64,000 bases of DNA from Rikenellaceae bacterium. GTDB taxonomy: Bacteria > Bacteroidota > Bacteroidia > Bacteroidales > Rikenellaceae. The notes below the pieces were generated by a model. The model ran no database searches. It was not told where the DNA came from and saw nothing but the letters and a program-made list of their open reading frames with translations. Shown here piece after piece: positions 43,870-52,842 of the stretch. A program made the translations under genes and the position numbers. The DNA lies in NCBI GenBank assembly GCA_017935625.1, contig JAGBHC010000046.1, forward strand, positions 31,443-95,442, given 5' to 3'. How positions within the stretch are numbered: the stretch's first letter is position 1; each line of letters starts with the position of its first letter.

Positions 43870-43875
43870 GGGGAC

Positions 43876-45987
43876 ATGGACGGAATCTTGAACAACGACA
43901 TAAAGTTCCTGAGCGGCGTGGGCGGGCAGCGGGCCGAACTCCTGGGAAAGGAGCTGGGTATCCGTACGCTCGGCGACCTGCTCTACTACTTCCCGTTCCG
44001 CTATATCGACCGCACCCGCATCTACCGTATCGCCGAAATCCGCGACGACTCGCTCTCCTACATCCAGCTGAAAGCCCGCATCACCGGGTTCTCGCACGTG
44101 GGAACGGGACGCAAGGCCCGTTTCTCGGCCTTCGTCTCCGACGGCAGCGGCACCGCCGAACTGGTGTGGTTCCAGGGCATCAAGTGGATTGAGAAGCGGC
44201 TCGAGGTGGGGCGCGAATATATCATTTTCGGCCGTCCCGCGTTTTTCCGCAACGAACTCTCGCTGGTGCATCCCGAGGTGGAGCTGCTCTCCACGGCCGC
44301 CGCGCGCATGCAGACCGGCGTGCAGGGGGTCTATTACACCACCGAAAAACTCTCTACCGCCCAGTTGGGCACCAAGGGCATCTACAAGCTGGTGTGCAAC
44401 CTGTGGCAGGCGGTGGAAAAGCACATCCGCGAGACGCTGCCGGAGACGGTTCTGCGCGAACACGACCTGATGCCGTTGCGCGATGCGCTCTACAACATCC
44501 ACTTTCCGGCCAACCAGCAGCTGCTGCGCCGGGCCGAATTCCGTCTCAAGTTCGAGGAGCTGCTGGGTATCCAGCTGGGCATTCTTTCGCGGCGCACCGA
44601 CCGCGTGGGCCGCAACGACGGATTCCTTTTCAGCCGGGTGGGCGAGCGTTTCAATGAATTTTATTCCAGCCGGCTGCCTTTTCCGCTGACCGGAGCCCAG
44701 AAACGGGTCATCCGCGAGATTCGCAACGACACGGTGACCGGACACCAGATGAACCGTCTGCTTCAGGGCGACGTGGGCAGCGGCAAGACGCTGGTGGCGC
44801 TCATGTGCATGCTGCTGGCCGTGGACAACGGCTTTCAGGCCTGCATGATGGCCCCCACCGAGATTCTCGCGCGGCAGCACTACGCCACCCTCACGCGCAT
44901 GCTGGGCGACATGGAGGTGCGGGTGGGGATTCTGACGGGGTCTGCCAAGAGCCGCGAACGGCGCCTGACGCTCGAGGCGCTGGAGGCCGGGGAAATCGAC
45001 CTGCTCGTGGGAACCCATGCCCTGATTGAAGACCGGGTGCGCTTCTCCAACCTGGGGCTGGTGGTCATCGACGAGCAGCACCGCTTCGGGGTGGAGCAGC
45101 GGGCGCGTCTGTGGACCAAGAACGAACGGCCGCCCCACGTGCTGGTAATGACCGCCACCCCCATTCCGCGGACGCTGGCCATGACCCTCTACGGCGACCT
45201 CGACGTCTCGGTCATCGACGAGCTGCCGCCGGGCCGCAAACCCGTCAAGACGCAGCACTACTACGACTCGCACCGGCTCAACGTGTGGGCCTTCATGAAG
45301 CGCGAAATCGCCAAGGGACGCCAGGTCTACGTGGTCTATCCGCTCATCAAGGAGAGCGAGAAGATGGACTACAAGGACCTCTACGACGGCTACGAAAGCA
45401 TCACCCGCGACTTTCCGCTGCCGGAGTACCTCACCGTGGCCGTACACGGCAAGATGTCCCCCGAGGACAAGGAGGCCACCATGCAGCTCTTCAAGCAGGG
45501 AACGGCCCACATCATGGTGGCCACTTCGGTCATCGAAGTGGGGGTCGATGTGCCCAATGCCACGGTGATGGTCATCGAGAGCGCCGAACGCTTCGGCCTC
45601 TCCCAGCTCCACCAGCTGCGGGGGCGGGTGGGGCGCGGCGGCGAACAGTCCTACTGCATTCTGATGAGCGGCGAGAAGCTCTCGCGCGAGGCGCGCGCCC
45701 GGCTCGATGCCATGTGCGAGACCAACGACGGGTTCCGGCTGGCCGAACTCGACCTCAAACTTCGCGGAAGCGGCGATATCAACGGCACCCAGCAGAGTGG
45801 CCTGGCTTTTGAACTGAAGATAGCCAACCTGGGGAAGGACGGTCAGATAATCGAGATGGCCCGCCGCACGGCCCAGCGGATTCTGGATGCCGACCCCGGA
45901 CTGACGCAGCCGCAGAACCGGGGGCTCGACGAGTTGAAGAAACGCTATTCGCCCTCCCATGAGATAGATTTCAGTATGATTTCATAA
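43876..45987 (+). CDS. recG: ATP-dependent DNA helicase RecG
   Basis: A 703-residue superfamily 2 helicase that remodels stalled replication forks and branched DNA. It has an N-terminal wedge/OB domain (DLLYYFPFRYIDRT ... RFSAFVSDGSGTAELVWF), helicase motif I LLQGDVGSGKTLVA, motif II VVIDEQHRFGVEQR, motif III MTATPIPRTLAM, motif V ATSVIEVGVDVPNATVM and motif VI QLHQLRGRVGRGGEQSYC. The C-terminal RGSGDINGTQQSG stretch is RecG-typical. The ATG at 43876 is the first possible start after its promoter. Confidence 0.97.
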   Translation: MDGILNNDIKFLSGVGGQRAELLGKELGIRTLGDLLYYFPFRYIDRTRIYRIAEIRDDSLSYIQLKARITGFSHVGTGRKARFSAFVSDGSGTAELVWFQGIKWIEKRLEVGREYIIFGRPAFFRNELSLVHPEVELLSTAAARMQTGVQGVYYTTEKLSTAQLGTKGIYKLVCNLWQAVEKHIRETLPETVLREHDLMPLRDALYNIHFPANQQLLRRAEFRLKFEELLGIQLGILSRRTDRVGRNDGFLFSRVGERFNEFYSSRLPFPLTGAQKRVIREIRNDTVTGHQMNRLLQGDVGSGKTLVALMCMLLAVDNGFQACMMAPTEILARQHYATLTRMLGDMEVRVGILTGSAKSRERRLTLEALEAGEIDLLVGTHALIEDRVRFSNLGLVVIDEQHRFGVEQRARLWTKNERPPHVLVMTATPIPRTLAMTLYGDLDVSVIDELPPGRKPVKTQHYYDSHRLNVWAFMKREIAKGRQVYVVYPLIKESEKMDYKDLYDGYESITRDFPLPEYLTVAVHGKMSPEDKEATMQLFKQGTAHIMVATSVIEVGVDVPNATVMVIESAERFGLSQLHQLRGRVGRGGEQSYCILMSGEKLSREARARLDAMCETNDGFRLAELDLKLRGSGDINGTQQSGLAFELKIANLGKDGQIIEMARRTAQRILDADPGLTQPQNRGLDELKKRYSPSHEIDFSMIS

Positions 45988-46035
45988 TTTTGTACCCTAC
46001 GGCAACGTTATATCAGACAAATAGAGATTCCGACT

Positions 46036-46857
46036 ATGATGAAACTCCTCTCAACCGCCTTGCTTCTGCTGTTCCCCGGTTTGCTGTCGGCGCAGCTGCC
46101 CGACGACCGGGTGGCTTTCAACGACGGGGAAGAACTCACCTACATGGTCAGTTACCGGGCCAAGCTGGTGCCCAACACCGAGGTGGCCCGTGTGGTTTTC
46201 CGCACCACGCGCGAAAACGTGGGGGCCGTTCCCACCTACCGGATTTATGCCAATGCCCGGTGCCTGAAATTCTTCAATTGGTTTTTCGCGCTCGATGACA
46301 CCTACAACACCTGGCTCAGCGTCAATACGCTGCGTCCCGTGCAGTTCAGTTCCAACCTCAGCGAGGGCGACTACCGCTTCAACAGCTTTTTCTCCTACAA
46401 CTGGGGGCTCATGGAGGTCAATACGCGCTACCGGAATCCGAAGCGTCATGCCGAGGAGCAGCGCAGGACCTTGGCTCTCTCGCGCGACAGCTACGACGGA
46501 GTGGCCCTGTTCTACAACCTCCGGGCCCGCGACGTGTCGGAATTCACCGAGGGCGAGCCCATGACGCTCAACCTGCTCATGGAGGATACCATCCGCCAGG
46601 TCACATACAGATATCTGGGACGGGAGGAGAAGCAGGTCAAGGGCCTGGGCAAGGTCAAGACGCTCAAGTTCTCCCTGCTGCTGGTCACCTCCTCGGGCGA
46701 AAGTTTCGACGACGGAACGGAACTGTTTCTCTGGATATCGGACGACCGCAACAAGATTCCGGTGCTGGTCGAAACCCCCATCAAGGTGGGCAGCGTGCGG
46801 GTGCGGCTGGCCAAATATAAAAATCTGAAGTACGAGACCGAGAGTTTTTCAAAATAA
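46036..46857 (+). CDS. DUF3108 domain-containing secreted protein
   Basis: A 273-residue protein with an N-terminal signal (MMKLLSTALLLLFPGLLSAQ) and one DUF3108 domain: DGEELTYMVSYRAKLV at the start, WLSVNTLRPVQFSSNLSEGDY, and DDGTELFLWISDDRNKIPVLVETPIKVGSVRVRLAKY at the end. The fold resembles lipocalin-like periplasmic proteins; the role is unknown. A TAATTTTG box (45985-45992) at the end of recG could drive it. A further gene follows after 34 nt. Confidence 0.88.
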   Translation: MMKLLSTALLLLFPGLLSAQLPDDRVAFNDGEELTYMVSYRAKLVPNTEVARVVFRTTRENVGAVPTYRIYANARCLKFFNWFFALDDTYNTWLSVNTLRPVQFSSNLSEGDYRFNSFFSYNWGLMEVNTRYRNPKRHAEEQRRTLALSRDSYDGVALFYNLRARDVSEFTEGEPMTLNLLMEDTIRQVTYRYLGREEKQVKGLGKVKTLKFSLLLVTSSGESFDDGTELFLWISDDRNKIPVLVETPIKVGSVRVRLAKYKNLKYETESFSK

Positions 46858-46861
46858 GTGC

Positions 46862-46869
46862 TATCTTTG
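46862..46869 (+). promoter_or_regulatory. -7 box before the coiled-coil membrane protein gene
   Basis: TATCTTTG lies 23 nt before the ATG, overlapping the end of the DUF3108 gene. No -33 TTTG is visible. Confidence 0.45.
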
Positions 46870-46891
46870 CATAAATTAAACAGACACAGCT

Positions 46892-47788
46892 ATGGCAGAA
46901 TATCAGGAAGACGAAATGATGGAGCAGGGCCCCAGCAAGTCCATTCGCGGCTATCAGATTTTCATAGTGATTCTTTCGGTGATACTGGTGGTGGTTTCGG
47001 CCCTCTACTTCCAGCACATGAAACAGGTGAAGCAGGAGTTCGAAATCGAACGCGACACGCTTACCAGCCGGCTGTCGGGGTTGATGGTGGACCTCGACAA
47101 CATCCGCACCGAAAACGACACCATTTCCCAGAACCTGGTCATGGAGCGCAACCGGGCCGATTCGCTGATGGACCGTCTCAAGAGCGAGCGCAACATGAAC
47201 TACCGCAAGATTCGCGAGTACGAGAGCAAGCTGGGCAACATGCGCAATCTGCTCGACCGCTACGTGCATCAGCTCGATTCGCTCAATAAATTGAATCAAA
47301 GCCTGATAACCGAAAATATCAACTACCGCAAGGAGGTCACTTCCCAGCGTTTGCGCGCCGCGGCGGCCGAGGAGAAGGCCGAGGAGCTCTCGACCAAGGT
47401 GCGTCAGGGAGCGGTGGTGACGGCACGCGACATCAACCTGCTGGCGCTCAACCAGAACGACAAGGCCGTGACGCGCGTGGCCCGCGCAGCCCGTCTGCGG
47501 GTCGATTTCGTGCTTTCGGCCAACACCCTGGCCGAGCCGGGCTCCCGCACGGTCTATGTCCAGATTCAGGGCCCCGACGGATACGTGATGGCGACCGACG
47601 CCTCCCATACGTTCCTCTACGAGGATGACAACATCCCCTATTCGGCAGCCCGTGAAATCGACTACCAGAATCAGGACCTGAGCGTTTCGCTCTATTACAA
47701 CGGCGGCGGCATCGTGGCAGGCACCTACACCATCGCCGTCTATCTCGACGGCTATCTGGCCGGCACGGCCAAGGCCCTGCTGCGATAG
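46892..47788 (+). CDS. Single-pass membrane protein with long coiled coil
   Basis: A 298-residue protein. A short acidic cytoplasmic N-terminus leads to one membrane helix (about 22-42, IFIVILSVILVVVSALYF). A long periplasmic coiled coil follows (about 45-170, with heptad-like runs such as KQVKQEFEIERDTLTSRLSGL), and then a globular beta-rich domain (about 190-298). It is Bacteroidota-conserved in appearance but of unknown function. A strong terminator lies 26 nt after the stop. Confidence 0.8.
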   Translation: MAEYQEDEMMEQGPSKSIRGYQIFIVILSVILVVVSALYFQHMKQVKQEFEIERDTLTSRLSGLMVDLDNIRTENDTISQNLVMERNRADSLMDRLKSERNMNYRKIREYESKLGNMRNLLDRYVHQLDSLNKLNQSLITENINYRKEVTSQRLRAAAAEEKAEELSTKVRQGAVVTARDINLLALNQNDKAVTRVARAARLRVDFVLSANTLAEPGSRTVYVQIQGPDGYVMATDASHTFLYEDDNIPYSAAREIDYQNQDLSVSLYYNGGGIVAGTYTIAVYLDGYLAGTAKALLR

Positions 47789-47813
47789 GGCGTCGGCTCA
47801 CCGCAAAAGACGA

Positions 47814-47851
47814 AGCGAAGACCGGAACTCCTCCGGTCTTCGCTTTTTTTC
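47814..47851 (+). terminator. Terminator after the coiled-coil protein gene
   Basis: AGCGAAGACCGGA (47814-47826) pairs with TCCGGTCTTCGCT (47832-47844), followed by a run of seven T. Confidence 0.9.
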
Positions 47852-47978
47852 GTCTTCCTTCGCCTCTTCGGACTCGCGGGCAGCCGGGGGTGCAGGAACG
47901 GCCGGCACCGCCTTCCGCTGCTGCGGTGCGAAGTGCGCTCCGCCGTAGCCGGGGAACCTCCGGACGCAGCCCGACCCT

Positions 47979-48605
47979 CTACCAGAGGTTGCGGTGTATT
48001 CTCTGCTCGATGTCGATGGACTTCTGTTTGCAGATGTGTGCGTTTTCGGCCGCATAGCCGACGGCGAGAAAACAGGTGAATTCGTACCCGTCCGGAGCCC
48101 CGACGAGTCGTTTCACGTGTTGCGATTCGTTGCCGACGGGGATGCGGAACGCACATGCCAGCCCCTCGGCCGTGGCTGCCAGCAGGAGATTCTCCACCGC
48201 CGCCCAGGCCGAGGCGAAATAGTTGAGCGAACTTTGGTCGGCCGGCTCGCAGAGCGGGCAGTCCTTCTGTCGGAAGAAGGGCAGCACGAGGCACCCGCTT
48301 TGCAGGAGCATCCGCTGTTGCTTGGGAAGCGCATCCACGAACATGGCGTGTTCGTCTTCGTCCATCCCGACAGCGGCCTCCAGGCCGGTCTGCTGAAAGT
48401 TCCGGGTGTTCTCCGCGACCGGCGAAACGAGCCGGGCGATGTTTTCCCGTCCCCTCACCACCACGAACTCGAATTGACGCAGATGGTCGTTGGTCGGAGC
48501 CTTGAATGCCGCTCCGAGAATCTTTTCCAGCACTTCGTCCGAAACCTCCCGGTCGGAGAAGTCGCGGATGGTCCTTCTTTTTTCCAATACCTGATAAAAA
48601 TCCAT
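47979..48605 (-). CDS. Nitroreductase family protein
   Basis: A 208-residue FMN-dependent oxidoreductase. The N-terminal signature is VLEKRRTIRDFSDREVSDEVLEKIL, followed by AAFKAPTNDHLRQFEFVVV. The dimer/flavin region is SSLNYFASAWAAVENLLLAATAEGLACAFRIPVG, and the C-terminal part is VGYAAE. Expected to reduce nitro compounds, quinones or similar with NAD(P)H; the physiological substrate is unknown. It is divergent from an AraC regulator, with a shared operator-like region, so it is probably an inducible target. Confidence 0.9.
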   Translation of the reverse strand: MDFYQVLEKRRTIRDFSDREVSDEVLEKILGAAFKAPTNDHLRQFEFVVVRGRENIARLVSPVAENTRNFQQTGLEAAVGMDEDEHAMFVDALPKQQRMLLQSGCLVLPFFRQKDCPLCEPADQSSLNYFASAWAAVENLLLAATAEGLACAFRIPVGNESQHVKRLVGAPDGYEFTCFLAVGYAAENAHICKQKSIDIEQRIHRNLW

Positions 48606-48642
48606 AACGATACTTGATTTAAGGTTTTACTTTTGTTTCCGG

Positions 48643-48709
48643 CGACAAAATTACATCGCAATTTTGTCGTGTATTTGTGATATTTTATCAAATAGTTGTC
48701 GTATATTTG
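48643..48709. promoter_or_regulatory. Divergent promoter/operator region of nitroreductase and AraC genes
   Basis: A perfect 10-bp inverted repeat, CGACAAAATT (48643-48652) and AATTTTGTCG (48660-48669), covers the nitroreductase -7 box (TAATTTTG on the minus strand). A third TTGTCG half-site lies at about 48695-48700, next to the AraC gene's TATATTTG (48702-48709). The layout fits autoregulation and control of the nitroreductase by the AraC protein. Confidence 0.6.
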
Positions 48710-48734
48710 CATTCTATCGTAAACTCATTTTGTC

Positions 48735-49613
48735 ATGGATGATACCGCCATTCCCTACCGACTGCCCGAAACGGAGAACCACTCCTTCTTTTTCATCGAC
48801 CAGCGCGTGGAGCCCGGCATCGAAGCCAAATTGCACCGGCACGATGCCTGGGAGCTCTATTGCGTCGTTCACGGACGGGGGAGACGGATGGCCGGCGACA
48901 CCTTGCAGCCTTTCGCGGCGGGCGACGTGGCGCTGATTCCGCCGGGCATGCTCCACCGCTGGGAGTATGCGCCCGATTCGGCCGACGGCCGGGGATGCGT
49001 CCGCTATCTGATGGTGGCGTTCGCCCATTCGCTGGTGGAGCGGTGCATGGAGGTGTTTCCGGAGTTGCGCAACCGGCTGGCCGGTGTCTCCTTTCCGTCC
49101 GATGCGTCGAAATTCGGACCCGAAAGCGCCCGCACCATCCGCAATCTGCTGTCGGGGATGAACGGAATGGACGAGCTGGGGCGTCTGTGCGAGATGCTTC
49201 GTCTGCTGCCCGTGGTCTTCACTTCGTCCGACCGGACGTTCGCGGGCCGGCCCATGCGCATCGAGCGAGACGTGCGGCGCATGCAGCATATCAGCGCCTA
49301 TGTGATGGCCCACTATGTCCATCCCATTTCGCTGGACGATATCGCCGCCGAGGTGGGGATGAACCGTTCGGCATTCTGCTCCTACTTCAGGCGGAGCAAG
49401 GGGATGACCTTTTCGCAGTTCGTCACCCGCTACCGCCTGGACACCGCATGCGAATTGCTCGCCCGTTCGCAGAAACAGGTGTCGGAAATCTGTTTTACGG
49501 TCGGATTCAACGATTTGTCGCACTTCATAAGGGTGTTCACCCGCGAAAAGGGCGTTTCGCCCTCCCGCTATCGGAAGGCGCTGGCCTCGGCAGCGGAAAA
49601 GGGCTCCGACTGA
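48735..49613 (+). CDS. AraC family transcriptional regulator
   Basis: A 292-residue regulator. The N-terminal cupin domain has metal/ligand-type histidines (AKLHRHDAWELYCVVHGRGRR, PPGMLHRWEY). The C-terminal DNA-binding domain includes ISLDDIAAEVGMNRSAFCSYFRRSKGMTFSQFV and VSEICFTVGFNDLSHFIRVFTREKGVSPSRYR. It is divergent from the nitroreductase gene, with a palindromic operator between them. Confidence 0.91.
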   Translation: MDDTAIPYRLPETENHSFFFIDQRVEPGIEAKLHRHDAWELYCVVHGRGRRMAGDTLQPFAAGDVALIPPGMLHRWEYAPDSADGRGCVRYLMVAFAHSLVERCMEVFPELRNRLAGVSFPSDASKFGPESARTIRNLLSGMNGMDELGRLCEMLRLLPVVFTSSDRTFAGRPMRIERDVRRMQHISAYVMAHYVHPISLDDIAAEVGMNRSAFCSYFRRSKGMTFSQFVTRYRLDTACELLARSQKQVSEICFTVGFNDLSHFIRVFTREKGVSPSRYRKALASAAEKGSD

Positions 49614-49682
49614 TGCCGTTGCGGAGGTGCGGCCGGGGGTCGCGCGGCAGGAGCAGGACGGCGAAAGGGGCTGCGGGCCGGG

Positions 49683-50255
49683 TCAGATGCCGGCGCTTTC
49701 GAGCTCCAGCAACATCCTCTTGGCCTGCAGTCCGCCGGCATAGCCGGTCAGCGAACGGTCGTTTCCGATGACCCGGTGGCACGGAGCGAAAATCGAGAGG
49801 GCATTGGCCCCGTTGGCGTTGGCTACCGCGCGAACGGCCGTGGGTTTGCCGATGCGCCGGGCCATTTCTCCGTATGAAACGGTCTGTCCGTAAGGAATTT
49901 CCAGCAGTTCGTGCCACACCTTTTTCTGAAAATCGGTTCCCGCGAAGAGCAGCGGTACGCTGAACTCCCGGCGTCGGCCGGCGAAGAATTCGTCGAGCTG
50001 CCGTTCGGCCCGTTCGATGACGGGGGAGCTTCCCGGTTCGAGGCGGGCGTGCAACAGCCGTTCCAGGCGTCGCACCACGCGTTCGCGAGGCCCCTCCGTC
50101 TGCCAGTCGCACAGGCAGAGACGCTCTGCCAGCGAACCGAGCAGCAGGGTGCCGCACGGCGATTGATAGCGCTTGATTCGGATGGGCTCCGCTTGCCGGG
50201 AGCGGCGGGGCGCGATGCCGGATGCGGGGTGTTTTCGGTCGGTCATGTCTGTCAT
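49683..50255 (-). CDS. Methylated-DNA--protein-cysteine methyltransferase (Ogt-like)
   Basis: About 190 residues. The suicide repair enzyme for O6-methylguanine with intact active site: FAPCHRVIGNDRSLTGYAGGLQAKRMLLELE, whose cysteine accepts the methyl group. The DNA-binding part is FQKKVWHELLEIPYGQTVSYGEMARRIGKPTAVRAVANANG. The start is ATG 50253-50255 or 50244-50246. The N-terminal domain is short and divergent. It is the functional counterpart to the cysteine-less protein at 6639-7043. Confidence 0.93.
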   Translation of the reverse strand: MTDMTDRKHPASGIAPRRSRQAEPIRIKRYQSPCGTLLLGSLAERLCLCDWQTEGPRERVVRRLERLLHARLEPGSSPVIERAERQLDEFFAGRRREFSVPLLFAGTDFQKKVWHELLEIPYGQTVSYGEMARRIGKPTAVRAVANANGANALSIFAPCHRVIGNDRSLTGYAGGLQAKRMLLELESAGI

Positions 50256-50456
50256 ATCGTGAGAATGAGTGTTCTGTCGGGGCCGGCGCATCGCCGGGAG
50301 GGCCGGCCGGAGTGCAATATACGCATTTTGTCCCGGCGGCGCAACGTTTCCGCACCGGTTTTTTGCCGGCTGGCCGAAAATCGCCGCATGCCCGGCAGGA
50401 CGAAGACTCGGGGGGCACCCCGGCCGGTCACAGCTTCGGAGTCTGTGCGCGTCCCG

Positions 50457-50605
50457 GACTTCTTTTCAGGCTCTTCCCGCCCGGCAAAAGCAGGTGGGTT
50501 TGTCCTGGGTTTCGCTTATGTGTGTCTCAGACTTCTTTTTCAGGCTCTTCCCGCCCGGCAAAACGCAAGCGAGCTTGTTTTTGCTCTCGCTTATACGTAT
50601 CTTTG
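50457..50605 (+). repeat. Two tandem copies of a promoter-bearing dispersed repeat upstream of ispG
   Basis: Copies begin with GACTTCTTTT at 50457 and 50530 (73-nt period). Each holds CAGGCTCTTCCCGCCCGGCAAAA followed by a TTTG-rich stem and TTTCGCTTAT or CTCGCTTAT (motif shown in parts). Only the second keeps the TATCTTTG box (50598-50605), which serves ispG. The element at 16545-16628 is a third family member. The rest of the 50256-50456 gap shows no feature. Confidence 0.75.
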
Positions 50606-50629
50606 CGGTATCGAAAAAAAACGAGAAAC

Positions 50630-52195
50630 ATGACCGGATTTTGCAGAGACCTTTCGCGTTATCATCGCCGCTGCAGCGGCGTAGTGAGAATAGGCGGTGT
50701 GGAAATCGGCGGCGACCGTCCCGTGGCGGTGCAGTCGATGACCAATACCGACACCAAGGACACCGAGGCTTCCGTGGCCCAAATCGGGCGGATATGCGAT
50801 GCCGGCGGGACGATTGTGCGGCTCACGGCTCAGGGACGCCGCGAGGGCGAGAACCTGCGCGAGATTGCCGCCGAAGTCAAACGCCGCGGCATCGATGCCG
50901 CGCTGGTGGCCGACATCCATTTCATTCCGGAGGTGGCTTCGGTAGCCGCCGAATACGTCGATAAGGTGCGCATCAATCCCGGCAACTACCGCGATGCGGG
51001 CGGCGAGCTCGAGGCGCTCGTCGAGAAGTGCCGCCGGCGGGGCGTGGCCCTGCGCATCGGCGTCAATCACGGCAGCCTCTCCTCCCGCATGGTCGATAAG
51101 TGGGGCGACACGCCCCGCGGCATGGTGGAGTCGGCCATGGAGTTTCTCAGAGTGTGCCGCCGGATGGAGTTCGACCAGGTGGTGGTCTCCATGAAGTCGA
51201 GCAACACCCGGGTGATGGTGCATGCCTACCGCATGCTGGTAGCGGCGATGGAGGCCGAAGGGATGGACTATCCGCTGCACCTGGGAGTGACCGAGGCGGG
51301 CAACGAAATCGAGGGGCGCATCAAGTCGGCCGTGGGCATCGGAGCCTTGCTGGCCGACGGCATCGGCGACACGATACGCGTATCGCTCACCGAGCCGCCC
51401 GAAAACGAGATTCCGGTGGCCCGGGCGCTGACGGCCTATTTCGCCGACCGCGACCGAAGCGAAGCGGCAGTGGAGATAAAAGATGCAACACTTTATAGCC
51501 CTTATGAATACAAAAAACGGCCGAGCGACGGAGTAGGGCGCATGGGCGGCGACAATACGGCTTTCGTCTACGGGGAGCTCACTGCCGGTGAGCGTGCCGC
51601 AGTGGCCGAAGGGCGGGTGATGCTCGTCGAAAGCCGCACCGGCAACGCTCCGGCCGAGTGGCGTGCCGCGATACTCAATGCGATGGCCGACGGCGACCGC
51701 CGTCCCGTTTTGCTCAAGAAGCGCTACGACGACACCGACGCCGAATCGCTGGCCGTCAAGGCGGCGGCCGATTTCGGCATGCTCTTTCTCGACGGCCTGG
51801 CCGACGGGCTGTGGATTGAAGCTCCGGGCGTGAGCGCCGCGACGGTGGACGAAATCGCCCTGCTGATACTCCAGGCGTCGCGCGTGCGCATGACCCGCAC
51901 CGAATATATCGCCTGTCCGGGATGCGGCCGCACGCTCTACGACCTGCAGAAGACGCTCTCCGACATCAAGCGGCGCACCTCGCATCTCAAAGGACTCAAA
52001 ATCGGCGTGATGGGGTGCATCGTGAACGGTCCGGGCGAAATGGCCGACGCCGACTACGGCTACGTGGGCGCGGCAGCCGGCAAAATCACGCTTTACAAGG
52101 GGCGCACGGTCATCCGCAAGAACATACCTCAGCAGGAGGCCATCGAGGCGCTGGTGGAGCTCATCCGCGAGAACGGAGACTGGACGGAGGCTTAG
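50630..52195 (+). CDS. ispG: 4-hydroxy-3-methylbut-2-enyl-diphosphate synthase (IspG/GcpE)
   Basis: A 521-residue MEP-pathway enzyme that converts MEcPP to HMBPP using a 4Fe-4S cluster. The N-terminal TIM-barrel contains VAVQSMTNTDTKDTEASVAQI and VADIHFIPEVA. The C-terminal reductase domain has the cluster motif CPGCGRTLYDL, then GVMGCIVNGPGEMADADYGYVG. The central insertion (about 270-400) marks the larger three-domain form found in Bacteroidota and plants. ATG 50630 lies 24 nt behind TATCTTTG. The WbqC-like gene follows after 20 nt. Confidence 0.96.
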   Translation: MTGFCRDLSRYHRRCSGVVRIGGVEIGGDRPVAVQSMTNTDTKDTEASVAQIGRICDAGGTIVRLTAQGRREGENLREIAAEVKRRGIDAALVADIHFIPEVASVAAEYVDKVRINPGNYRDAGGELEALVEKCRRRGVALRIGVNHGSLSSRMVDKWGDTPRGMVESAMEFLRVCRRMEFDQVVVSMKSSNTRVMVHAYRMLVAAMEAEGMDYPLHLGVTEAGNEIEGRIKSAVGIGALLADGIGDTIRVSLTEPPENEIPVARALTAYFADRDRSEAAVEIKDATLYSPYEYKKRPSDGVGRMGGDNTAFVYGELTAGERAAVAEGRVMLVESRTGNAPAEWRAAILNAMADGDRRPVLLKKRYDDTDAESLAVKAAADFGMLFLDGLADGLWIEAPGVSAATVDEIALLILQASRVRMTRTEYIACPGCGRTLYDLQKTLSDIKRRTSHLKGLKIGVMGCIVNGPGEMADADYGYVGAAAGKITLYKGRTVIRKNIPQQEAIEALVELIRENGDWTEA

Positions 52196-52215
52196 AATCG
52201 GGGAGGAGGCAGACT

Positions 52216-52842
52216 ATGGAGATATTGCCGCTGAGCTATCTGGGAAACATTCAGTACTTCTCGAAACTCTGTTTCGACGATTGTGTGATAGATGTTTGCG
52301 AGAACTATGTGAAGCAGAGCTTCCGCACGAGAGCCGACATCCTGTCTGCCAACGGCCTCATTTCGCTCTCCGTGCAGGTGGCCAAACCCGCCGGGCCCCG
52401 ATGCCCGGTCCGGGAGATGCGGCTCGACTACTCCAAGCGCTGGCAGCACCAGCATTGGGTTTCGCTCGTGTCGGCCTACAGGAGCTCTCCCTATTTCGAC
52501 TACTACGAGGAGGCGCTGGCTCCGTTCTACCGTCGCCGTTACGAGTTTCTGCTCGACTACGATGTCGAACTGACCCGCACCCTGCTGCGTCTGCTGGGGT
52601 CCGATGCCGAGCTGCGCTTCACGGAATCCTATGCGCTTCCCGAACCCGGCGACCGCGACTGGCGCACGGCGCTCTCGCCGAAGCAGAGAGACAGAAAACC
52701 CGACAGCGGGTTCGCGGCGCGTCCCTACTGTCAGGTTTTCGGAGATAAATTCGGCTTCGTGGAGAACCTTTCCGTCGTGGACCTTATTTTTTGCGAGGGT
52801 CCGGACTCGCTGCAACACCTAAAATCTTGTCGCCTCGGATGA
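52216..52842 (+). CDS. WbqC family protein
   Basis: A 208-residue protein with the family N-terminus LPLSYLGNIQYFSKLCFDD, the segment RTRADILSANGLISLSVQVAK, RWQHQHWVSLVSAYRSSPYFDYYE, and the C-terminal PYCQVFGDKFGFVENLSVVDLIFCEGP. WbqC-like proteins occur in surface polysaccharide loci, but many are stand-alone with unknown function. A GGAGGAGG ribosome site precedes ATG 52216. Its last 59 bases overlap the 3' end of the convergent GH2 gene. Confidence 0.88.
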   Translation: MEILPLSYLGNIQYFSKLCFDDCVIDVCENYVKQSFRTRADILSANGLISLSVQVAKPAGPRCPVREMRLDYSKRWQHQHWVSLVSAYRSSPYFDYYEEALAPFYRRRYEFLLDYDVELTRTLLRLLGSDAELRFTESYALPEPGDRDWRTALSPKQRDRKPDSGFAARPYCQVFGDKFGFVENLSVVDLIFCEGPDSLQHLKSCRLG

